Positions 1 to 5,649 of a stretch of 18,691 nucleotides of DNA are shown here, piece after piece. Source of the stretch: Crocinitomicaceae bacterium. GTDB lineage: Bacteria; Bacteroidota; Bacteroidia; Flavobacteriales_D; Crocinitomicaceae. Numbering within the stretch: position 1 is the stretch's first letter; each line of letters begins with the position of its first letter. The notes beneath the pieces are model-generated. The model had not been told where the DNA came from. It ran no database searches and saw nothing but the letters and a program-made list of their open reading frames with translations. The translations under genes were made by a program, and so were the position numbers. The DNA is taken from assembly GCA_024643585.1 (NCBI GenBank), contig JAHEMP010000015.1, positions 1 through 18,691 on the forward strand, read 5' to 3'.

Positions 1-150
1 TGGCAAGAATACATAATGAACGATAGCATAGAAATGAGTAGGTGCATTGAAAAAGTCATAATCTAAATTAGAAAACTCTGAACAACATATATTTTCTTTA
101 ACTAGTTTTAAGAAAAAATATTGAACTAGTCGACCATAAAAAATTCGCAA
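1..150. other. Left-edge stretch without an assigned gene
   Basis: No confident gene is visible. Plus-strand frame 1 is open from base 1 to a TAA at 64-66 (21 codons) and could be the tail of a gene lying to the left. The minus strand is open from an ATG at 171 to the left edge (57 codons, rich in Phe, Tyr and Leu), but it would overlap the 5' end of the TerB-like gene head to head. Neither can be decided without flanking sequence. The heptamer aactagt occurs at 100-106 and again at 124-130. A 7/8 match to the promoter element TAnnTTTG (TATATTTT, 88-95) lies 55 bases before the next gene and may drive it. Confidence 0.3.
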
Positions 151-561
151 ATGGAGCAGAAAAAAGACCATCTTGAAAAATTAAGTTTGTTAACTGAGCT
201 AATCAAATTGGCAAAAGTCGACCAAAATCTTCGTGATAGCGAGTATGAGTTTCTTGCTGCAATAGCAAACCAAATTGGAGTTTCCAAAGAAGATTTTGAA
301 AGTCTTTTCGAAAAATACATTGAATTTCAACCACCTCTTTTTGAATTTGATAGAATTGTGCAATTACAACGACTTGTGCTTTTAATGAATGTAGACCGGA
401 CAGTTGATTCCAAACAATTAAATCTAATCAAAGATTTGGGCATTAGAATGGGACTAAACCCATCTGCTGTGGCAGAAGTCCTAAGAATTATGACCAATTA
501 CACCAATAGTATGTTGCCGCCGGAAAAGTTAATTTCTATTTTTAAGACATTCCATAATTAA
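151..561 (+). CDS. TerB-like small alpha-helical protein
   Basis: The 136-residue product has no signal peptide or membrane segment, so it is probably cytosolic. It looks like a TerB-type fold: two similar helical halves, each with an acidic loop at the start of a helix (around VDQNLRDSEYEF, residues 23-34, and NVDRTVDSKQLNLI, residues 79-92). TerB-like domains bind metal through such acidic residues and occur in tellurite and stress-response proteins and in many stand-alone proteins of unknown role. No other ter gene is nearby, so tellurite resistance should not be assumed. The ATG at 151 is the first start in an A-rich context with no Shine-Dalgarno site, as usual in Bacteroidota. The gene converges on the DCC-family gene, and no terminator hairpin is evident in the 78-base gap. 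The family call is moderate; the function is unknown. Confidence 0.6.
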   Translation: MEQKKDHLEKLSLLTELIKLAKVDQNLRDSEYEFLAAIANQIGVSKEDFESLFEKYIEFQPPLFEFDRIVQLQRLVLLMNVDRTVDSKQLNLIKDLGIRMGLNPSAVAEVLRIMTNYTNSMLPPEKLISIFKTFHN

Positions 562-639
562 GATAAACTTCGAATTAATTTGGAGAAGAAGATAGATTTC
601 GAAATTTTATTCTAAGTCAAATTATTGACGATGAATATT

Positions 640-1038
640 TTATAGAAATCGATCGAGATCGTTTTTCGCTGGAACAACGCAATACCCGTTACTAATTTCA
701 TGCCTTCTCTTCGCTATGAGGTCGTATATAAAATCCCTCAAAAACTGAGGAATAATCCAAAAATATTGAAAAAGTGAAATAGGGAATTTAAGGTTTCTTG
801 AAATTCTTAATCCCGCGTCTGATTTAGCATGTAAAGTTCCATCTTCAAAGTAATAAACAGTGCTTAAATCCGGTGCCGGCCAATGGTTGTTTTGAAATAA
901 ATCGGTTGTAAAATCGGACTGAATAGGAGAAAAGTAAATGCTCTTGTCTTTTTGATATTTTAAAACAAACTGCACAGAATGGTTGCAAAAACCACAGTCA
1001 CCGTCGTAGAAAATAATTTTATCGGGTGTTTTTTTCAC
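640..1038 (-). CDS. DCC-family (DUF393) thiol-disulfide oxidoreductase-like protein
   Basis: The 132-residue product belongs to the DCC family, named for its N-terminal motif DxDCGxC, seen here as FYDGDCGFC at about residues 10-18. The second half has the family's usual features: an Asp-Ala-Gly stretch (SDAGLRISRNL) and an Arg-rich C-terminal part ending in RFL. Family members resemble thioredoxins and are presumed to be redox-active, but few have a demonstrated substrate. The start is GTG at 1036-1038. An in-frame TAA lies directly before it and no ATG precedes the motif, so GTG is close to forced. The gene diverges from the 3-hydroxybutyryl-CoA dehydrogenase gene; a promoter-like TATCTTTG ends only 4 bases before the start. 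The family assignment is firm, the physiological role is not known. Confidence 0.85.
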   Translation of the reverse strand: MKKTPDKIIFYDGDCGFCNHSVQFVLKYQKDKSIYFSPIQSDFTTDLFQNNHWPAPDLSTVYYFEDGTLHAKSDAGLRISRNLKFPISLFQYFWIIPQFLRDFIYDLIAKRRHEISNGYCVVPAKNDLDRFL

Positions 1039-1042
1039 TTAA

Positions 1043-1050
1043 CAAAGATA
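1043..1050 (-). promoter_or_regulatory. -7 element (TATCTTTG) for the DCC-family gene
   Basis: Perfect match to the Bacteroidota -7 consensus TAnnTTTG. It ends 4 bases upstream of the GTG start, implying a leaderless or nearly leaderless mRNA. No -33 TTG or TTTG is visible at the expected distance; the G/C-rich hairpin repeat occupies that place. Confidence 0.5.
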
Positions 1051-1057
1051 AGTAAAT

Positions 1058-1087
1058 CCTCCCCCTTAGTCCCCCTCCGAAGGGGGG
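1058..1087. repeat. G/C-rich hairpin repeat between divergent promoters
   Basis: In an AT-rich intergenic region there is an abrupt C-run/G-run block. CCCCCT at 1071-1076 pairs with AGGGGG at 1081-1086 around the loop CCGA, with a possible extra T-G pair outside. A second C-run (1060-1065) lies just to the left and could compete for the same G-run. Similar C/G-run elements recur in intergenic regions of many Bacteroidota genomes, so it may be a dispersed repeat; only one copy is in this window. Its centre (about 1078.5) is about 28 bases from each of the two flanking -7 elements, so a role at the promoters is also possible. Confidence 0.6.
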
Positions 1088-1105
1088 AAAATTAAACTTA
1101 ATCAG

Positions 1106-1113
1106 TATATTTG
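1106..1113 (+). promoter_or_regulatory. -7 element (TATATTTG) for the 3-hydroxybutyryl-CoA dehydrogenase gene
   Basis: Perfect TAnnTTTG match, ending 15 bases before the ATG at 1129. No clear -33 TTG: that place is taken by the edge of the G/C-rich hairpin. Confidence 0.5.
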
Positions 1114-1128
1114 CCAAAAATTTAGAAA

Positions 1129-2019
1129 ATGAAAAACGTAGCTGTAATCGGTGCGGGGACCATGGGAAATGGAATTGCTCACACTTTCGCACAATTTGGA
1201 TATAAAGTGAGTTTGATAGATGTTCAACAAGCATCTTTAGACAAAGGAATGGCAACTATCGCTAAAAACTTGGATCGACAAGTAGCAAAAGAATTGATTA
1301 CTGAATCTCAAAAAGCGGATACATTAGCGAATATTACCACTTTTACAGACATAGCGACTGGTGTGGTTGGTGTAGAATTAGTGGTTGAGGCTGCAACAGA
1401 AAATGTGGATCTGAAATTGCAAATTTTTAAAAATTTGAGCGAAGCAACTCCCGAAAATGTAATATTAGCGACAAACACATCTTCCATTTCAATAACGAAG
1501 ATTGCCGCTGTGACGAATCGTCCAGATAAAGTAATTGGAATGCACTTTATGAATCCAGTTCCTGTCATGAAACTGGTTGAAATAATTAGAGGCTATTCCA
1601 CATCGGACCAAGTAACCAAAACAATAATGGACTTGTCCAAAAACTTAGCTAAAATTCCGGTAGAAGTTAATGATTACCCCGGTTTCGTTGCTAACAGAAT
1701 TTTAATGCCAATGATCAATGAAGCAATATATACTTTGTATGAAGGTGTAGCAGGAGTTGAGGAAATTGACCAGGTTATGAAATTAGGAATGGCTCACCCA
1801 ATGGGTCCATTGCAACTAGCCGATTTTATAGGGCTTGACGTTTGTTTGGCTATTCTACATGTACTTCACGATGGATTCGGAAATCCTAAATATGCGCCTT
1901 GTCCACTTTTGGTGAATATGGTTACTGCGGGTAAAAAAGGAGTTAAAACTGGAGAAGGTTTCTATTCTTGGGGACATGGAACTAAAGATTTGATAGTGGC
2001 TGATAACTTTAAAAAATAA
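1129..2019 (+). CDS. hbd: 3-hydroxybutyryl-CoA dehydrogenase
   Basis: The enzyme oxidises (S)-3-hydroxybutyryl-CoA to acetoacetyl-CoA with NAD(P), or runs in reverse, in short-chain acyl-CoA metabolism in the cytosol. The 296-residue length is close to that of stand-alone Hbd proteins. The N-terminal Rossmann fold starts with GAGTMG (residues 8-13), with Asp31 at the end of strand two where the cofactor ribose binds. The catalytic set is visible: NTSSIS (116-121), His139 in GMHFMNP, Glu151 in KLVEI, and Asn189 in PGFVANRI. The C-terminal all-helical domain carries the usual GxAHPMGP and the KTGEGFYSW ending. No thiolase or crotonase-type partner is adjacent, so it is a solo unit with its own promoter and a terminator just after the stop. 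Substrate chain length cannot be read from sequence, so a related 3-hydroxyacyl-CoA dehydrogenase remains possible. Confidence 0.93.
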   Translation: MKNVAVIGAGTMGNGIAHTFAQFGYKVSLIDVQQASLDKGMATIAKNLDRQVAKELITESQKADTLANITTFTDIATGVVGVELVVEAATENVDLKLQIFKNLSEATPENVILATNTSSISITKIAAVTNRPDKVIGMHFMNPVPVMKLVEIIRGYSTSDQVTKTIMDLSKNLAKIPVEVNDYPGFVANRILMPMINEAIYTLYEGVAGVEEIDQVMKLGMAHPMGPLQLADFIGLDVCLAILHVLHDGFGNPKYAPCPLLVNMVTAGKKGVKTGEGFYSWGHGTKDLIVADNFKK

Positions 2020-2041
2020 AGCCAATTCATCAAAAATATAT

Positions 2042-2074
2042 AGAGGGACTTGAATTTAAGTTCCTCTTTTTTTT
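2042..2074 (+). terminator. Rho-independent terminator after the 3-hydroxybutyryl-CoA dehydrogenase gene
   Basis: Stem AGAGGGACTT (2042-2051) pairs with AAGTTCCTCT (2058-2067) over 10 positions with one G-T wobble and a 6-base loop, followed by an unbroken T-run. It begins 22 bases after the stop codon. Confidence 0.85.
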
Positions 2075-2182
2075 GTTTTTAACATTTCAAACTTTAACCC
2101 AACTAACTGAAAAACAGGTGTAAGTCTAAAATTTCAGTCTTTTCGAATTTTGTTTTGTGATTATTTTTAGTCGAATCGAATA

Positions 2183-3166
2183 TTATTTTACCTCTTCTTT
2201 CAAAAGCGGATAAATAAACCTTCCCTTACTTGTAGGCATATCCATCCCAAGAATCTGCGCAGTAGTTTCTGTAATATCTATTAACTCATATTCTTCACTT
2301 ACTATCCTACCTTTTCTGAAATCAGGGCCAAGAGCAGTTAATGAAATATGTCGACAACAACTGCAGCCTCCACCGTGGGAAACAAAACCATCTTTATGAC
2401 CGTCGCAATGACGCCCGTGATCATTGGTAATAAACAATGCTGTTTTATCTTTATAGATAGTATCGTTTTGAATCATTTTCCACAAAGCCATAGCTTGCTT
2501 ATCTGTACTTTGAATTCCTTTTAAATACTTCTCCCAATTTCCAGCATGTCCTTGCACATCCACTTCTAACAGATTTATTAAAATCAACCTTGGATGAAAA
2601 TTTTGCATTACACTATCGACAACTGTCATCGTATACGTATCGTTGCCATACCCAAATCCTTCTCCACTTGGGCCACACCAAGTGCGCGCGATATTGGTGT
2701 TCTCCCAGCCTTTGTACCTAGAATTAGCAAGGATATCTAGTTTTCCTTTGGACGTAATTACCCACGCGTCGTTGTAATTGCGTTTTTTGTCGCGCATGAA
2801 ATATTGAAAAATACTTGGATATTTTGGAACCTCAAGTCCACTATTCTCAACTTTTTGATAGCGTCCAGTAGTGATAGAAGCATGACCAGCATTGGTGAAT
2901 GTCGAACCATTATTATAAAAATGATCAAAGAAAGTTGCATTTGGCAATAGACTATCTCTAAAATTCGGAATATACTGCATATTCTCAGCACCAAATGTTT
3001 CTTTATATCTTGGTCCGTCAATCACTAAGATGATGACATTTTCGGCTTTGAAATTATACGAAAGTGCAAATACCTCGCTCTTTGTGCTTTTAGTCCCTAA
3101 GAATAATCCACCTATTGGAATGGCACCTGCCAAAGACAACGCGACAATTACAACAATCTTCATCAT
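2183..3166 (-). CDS. Exported alkaline-phosphatase-superfamily hydrolase
   Basis: A 327-residue metal-dependent hydrolase of the alkaline phosphatase/phosphodiesterase/sulfatase superfamily, which cleaves phosphate or sulfate esters. The metal-binding set is complete: Asp50 in VIDGPR; Thr91 as likely nucleophile in the stretch leading to GHASITTG (94-101); Asp203 and His207 in EVDVQGH; Asp249-His250 in ITNDHGRH; and His264. A hydrophobic N terminus (residues 4-23) acts as signal peptide or anchor, placing the enzyme in the periplasm or envelope. The nucleophile is Thr rather than the Cys of sulfatases, which favours a phosphatase or phosphodiesterase. Three cysteines (268, 270, 271) follow the ligand His264 closely, which is odd. 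The gene starts 9 bases after menB and is probably co-transcribed. Two ATGs stand in tandem; the first is used here. The substrate is unknown. Confidence 0.82.
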   Translation of the reverse strand: MMKIVVIVALSLAGAIPIGGLFLGTKSTKSEVFALSYNFKAENVIILVIDGPRYKETFGAENMQYIPNFRDSLLPNATFFDHFYNNGSTFTNAGHASITTGRYQKVENSGLEVPKYPSIFQYFMRDKKRNYNDAWVITSKGKLDILANSRYKGWENTNIARTWCGPSGEGFGYGNDTYTMTVVDSVMQNFHPRLILINLLEVDVQGHAGNWEKYLKGIQSTDKQAMALWKMIQNDTIYKDKTALFITNDHGRHCDGHKDGFVSHGGGCSCCRHISLTALGPDFRKGRIVSEEYELIDITETTAQILGMDMPTSKGRFIYPLLKEEVK

Positions 3167-3175
3167 GGGCCGAAA

Positions 3176-3997
3176 TTAAGGGAATTTCGGAAACTGTTGG
3201 AAATCTGGGTCTCTTTTCTCCAAAAAAGCGTGCTTACCTTCTTGTGCTTCCTCTGTTAAATAATACATTAAAGTTGCATCTCCAGCCAATTCCATCAATC
3301 CATGCTGACCATCAAGCTCAGCATTCAATGACCTTTTAATCATTCGTATGGCAAGAGGACTTCTTTTCATAATGGTTTTGCACCAATCAACTGTTGTGTT
3401 TTCCAATTCAGAGAGTGAAACTACTTTATTCACCATCCCCATTTGCTCCGCTTCTTTTGCTGAATATTGGTTGCAAAGGAACCAAATTTCACGAGCCTTT
3501 TTCTGACCCACATGGCGAGCTAAGTAAGAAGATCCGAACCCGCCATCAAAACTACCTACTTTTGGTCCTGTTTGACCAAATATAGCATTGTCAGATGCGA
3601 TTGTTAAATCACAAACGACATGAAGAACGTGTCCACCACCAATTGCATAACCATTAACCATAGCAATGACTGGTTTTGGTAAAGATCGAAGCGCTTTGTG
3701 CAAATCCAAAACGTTTAACCTAGGAACACCGTTTTCAGAAATATAACCTCCAACACCTTTCACGTTTTGATCACCACCAGAACAAAAAGCTTTGTCGCCT
3801 GCTCCGGTTAAAACAACTACGCCAATATCATTTCTTTCACGGCAAATGTTCACCGCATCAAGCATTTCGAAATTCGTTTCAGGACGAAATGCATTGTATA
3901 CTTTAGGTCGATTGATTGTAATTTTTGCTATTCCTTCGTAAAATTCAAAAAGGATGTCTTCGTATTTTTTAATGGTTACCCATGCTCTATTGGACAT
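3176..3997 (-). CDS. menB: 1,4-dihydroxy-2-naphthoyl-CoA synthase
   Basis: MenB closes the second ring of the menaquinone head group by converting o-succinylbenzoyl-CoA to 1,4-dihydroxy-2-naphthoyl-CoA in the cytosol. The 273-residue crotonase-fold protein carries SGGDQ (73-77), GYAIGGGHVLH (116-126), QTGPKVGSFDGGFG (142-155) and the ending TEEAQEGKHAFLEKR. Gln142, Gly144, Ser149 and Asp151 correspond to E. coli Gln154, Gly156, Ser161 and Asp163; the Gly marks the bicarbonate-dependent class I enzymes. Tyr85 corresponds to E. coli Tyr97. Other men genes are not in the window. A TAACTTTG element lies 19 bases upstream of the ATG, so the gene probably has its own promoter, and the phosphatase-like gene follows after 9 bases. 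The call is firm. Confidence 0.96.
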   Translation of the reverse strand: MSNRAWVTIKKYEDILFEFYEGIAKITINRPKVYNAFRPETNFEMLDAVNICRERNDIGVVVLTGAGDKAFCSGGDQNVKGVGGYISENGVPRLNVLDLHKALRSLPKPVIAMVNGYAIGGGHVLHVVCDLTIASDNAIFGQTGPKVGSFDGGFGSSYLARHVGQKKAREIWFLCNQYSAKEAEQMGMVNKVVSLSELENTTVDWCKTIMKRSPLAIRMIKRSLNAELDGQHGLMELAGDATLMYYLTEEAQEGKHAFLEKRDPDFQQFPKFP

Positions 3998-4016
3998 ATT
4001 CTATTTTTTTTCAATT

Positions 4017-4024
4017 CAAAGTTA
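4017..4024 (-). promoter_or_regulatory. -7 element (TAACTTTG) for menB and the phosphatase-like gene
   Basis: Perfect TAnnTTTG match with a 19-base leader to the menB ATG. I see no TTG at the -33 position. Confidence 0.5.
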
Positions 4025-4048
4025 ATGATTCAAGAAGAATACACTCGG

Positions 4049-4065
4049 AAAACCCTAAGGATTTT
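4049..4065 (-). terminator. Weak hairpin after the acetyltransferase gene
   Basis: On the minus strand AAAATCC pairs with GGGTTTT (one T-G wobble) around a 3-base TTA loop, just after the acetyltransferase stop. The T-run belongs to the stem and no tail follows, so this is at best a weak terminator. Confidence 0.25.
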
Positions 4066-4070
4066 GTCAT

Positions 4071-4880
4071 TTAAAAGTATGATTTTCCAAGTATTCTTTT
4101 AACAACTTGCTTAGCGAAAAGTTTAATGTTAAAAATGTACATTTTACCTTTTTCAGACAAAAACCCTCTCACACCTTTGGTCATATCTTCTGCTTCAGAA
4201 AGATGGACCTTCGAGCCGCAACTTGTTGTTTCAATGAGAAATCCATTTCGAATTAAATAATCTTGCAATGGATACAGTTGAGTGGAAATTCCCATTTTTT
4301 TTGTGTGAAAGTTGATAGGTACGTCTACTATACTCTCTCCATTCTTTAGGGTGATAGTTAAAGAATAATTCTTTCTATAGGAGACATTCATCTTTTCTTC
4401 AAGATAGTGTACAAAGGTGAAACTGTTTTGTAAATCAACATCGATAAAAACGAACTTCGCGTTTACACGCGCTAAAAAACCAAAAACACTGTTTTCTCCA
4501 AAAGAACTTCTGTCTTTCAATCCAACAATTTCTTCTGATTTTACGCCCCAAACATAGACAGAGTGTAGGGGATCAAAGGAGCGTTTGAAATCCTTTCTTC
4601 TTCCAATTCTATTTGAAAGAGCGCCCGTTGTTGGTTTTGCCCTTTGATAATCAAAAACATCTCCATTTCTCAAATTATCAGTATAGGCAGGAAAAATAAG
4701 CGTTCCCTTATTTAGTTTCAATTGAAGTGTTTCTACAAATGTATTCACATCAAAAGAAACTTCTTTTTCCTTAAAGTACTTCGCCACATTGGAAATATCT
4801 GAGGATATAAAAACTACATCCTCTTCTTTCAAGTTGAAAGAGTCGACAAATTGAGTGTAAAGATTCTCTTTTTCAGACAT
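4071..4880 (-). CDS. AAC(3)-fold N-acetyltransferase
   Basis: The 269-residue protein fits the Antibiotic_NAT family, which transfers acetyl from acetyl-CoA to an amine; members act on aminoglycosides or on amino sugars in surface polysaccharide pathways. Recognisable blocks are GTLIFPAYT (59-67), PTTGALSN (83-90), RSFDPLHSVYVWG (100-112), the SFGENS loop, and the block containing TFVHYLEE, whose His and Glu are the conserved active-site pair. The usual RSxHP block reads RSFDP, so its His is replaced by Asp and the next His is two positions further on. No signal peptide, so cytosolic. The ATG directly follows the TAA of the TonB-like gene with no spacer, so it is the third gene of a WG-repeat/TonB-like/acetyltransferase operon. 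Drug resistance should not be inferred. The family call is good, the substrate is unknown. Confidence 0.75.
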   Translation of the reverse strand: MSEKENLYTQFVDSFNLKEEDVVFISSDISNVAKYFKEKEVSFDVNTFVETLQLKLNKGTLIFPAYTDNLRNGDVFDYQRAKPTTGALSNRIGRRKDFKRSFDPLHSVYVWGVKSEEIVGLKDRSSFGENSVFGFLARVNAKFVFIDVDLQNSFTFVHYLEEKMNVSYRKNYSLTITLKNGESIVDVPINFHTKKMGISTQLYPLQDYLIRNGFLIETTSCGSKVHLSEAEDMTKGVRGFLSEKGKMYIFNIKLFAKQVVKRILGKSYF

Positions 4881-5648
4881 TTATTGTGAAACAAATCGAT
4901 AAATAATGGTTCCGTCTTGGGATTTAGGAGCTGAGCTGCTAAAAGCAAATCTCGACATTTTTGCATATTTTATTGCTTGTTCAATCATGCAAGGATTTGC
5001 CCCAAAACTTTGGCTTGAGTTGTAATTCGCAGACAAAACGTCACCATTCGCATTTACTTTTATATCTAAAACAACCGTGCCGTTTGAACCGACACCGCAT
5101 GTGTAACCAGGGTTTCGAACGTACCAATTGTTGTTCTGATGTGGATTTCGACCCGTTAAGCTCCATTCAACCATGACGTTTCCGGAATACGATTTATCCC
5201 CTCCCGTTTGTGCAGGTTTGTTTGTTTTTGTAGTCGTTGTATTGGACTTTTTTTGCTTGTCGTTTTCCATCTGCTGTTTGATACGCTCTCGTTCAGCTGC
5301 ACCGCCAGCCTCTTCAAACAACTTTTTCTCATAATCCTTTACAGACTGAGAAGCACTTGCTGCAGATTGGTTTTGGGAATAGTTTTCATCGCTCTTTTCA
5401 CGTTTATCATTTCGATCTCGAGCCAAGTTTTTTACCTGTCCTTGAAAGTCCTGTGGCACTTCAATTTGCTCTTTATCTAATTCTATTTCAGGCTCTTTTT
5501 GAATGGATGCACCCTCATGAAAAGGTGTTATCGGGAAATATTCTGTATAAGAACGCATTTGTAAATACATGAATATCAGCATGTATGCCGCAAATGCCGC
5601 AATTATGCCAAATTTGTTTTTATCGATTAAATCAAAAAATCGGTTCAT
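4881..5648 (-). CDS. TonB-like protein with one membrane segment
   Basis: The 255-residue protein starts with a short cytosolic tail, then one membrane helix (about 13-30), then a periplasmic linker rich in Lys, Glu, Gln and Ser that is probably partly coiled coil (about 100-140), and ends in a TonB C-terminal-type domain (about 170-255: NGTVVLDIKVNANGDVLSA, then a helix and the final strand GTIIYRFVSQ). TonB proteins carry proton-motive-force energy from ExbB-ExbD to outer-membrane receptors. The linker lacks the classic Pro-Lys repeats and no exbB, exbD or receptor gene is present, so energy transduction is uncertain. Two cysteines in the C-terminal domain (in GYTCGVG and NPCMIE) could form a disulfide. 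It lies 1 base after the WG-repeat gene and abuts the acetyltransferase gene. Confidence 0.75.
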   Translation of the reverse strand: MNRFFDLIDKNKFGIIAAFAAYMLIFMYLQMRSYTEYFPITPFHEGASIQKEPEIELDKEQIEVPQDFQGQVKNLARDRNDKREKSDENYSQNQSAASASQSVKDYEKKLFEEAGGAAERERIKQQMENDKQKKSNTTTTKTNKPAQTGGDKSYSGNVMVEWSLTGRNPHQNNNWYVRNPGYTCGVGSNGTVVLDIKVNANGDVLSANYNSSQSFGANPCMIEQAIKYAKMSRFAFSSSAPKSQDGTIIYRFVSQ

Positions 5649-5649
5649 G

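Noticed and set aside
1..171. Minus-strand open frame of 57 codons running off the left edge from an ATG at 171
   Set aside because: It would overlap the start of the TerB-like gene head to head, has no promoter-like element, and its composition may simply reflect AT-rich noncoding DNA. Sequence to the left is needed.
126..320. Minus-strand 64-codon frame antisense to the TerB-like gene
   Set aside because: It is a shadow of the plus-strand gene, which has family-like features; no recognisable protein pattern.
151..561. Tellurite resistance gene
   Set aside because: TerB-like domains are common outside ter operons, and no terA, terC, terD or terZ homologue is nearby.
2105..2138. Inverted repeat ACTGAAA / TTTCAGT as a terminator for the phosphatase-like gene
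   Set aside because: Seven weak pairs around a 19-base loop with no T-run directly after it.
4071..4880. Aminoglycoside resistance gene
   Set aside because: The fold fits, but the HP motif is altered, the gene sits in an envelope-type operon, and members of the family often modify sugars; no sign of mobile context.
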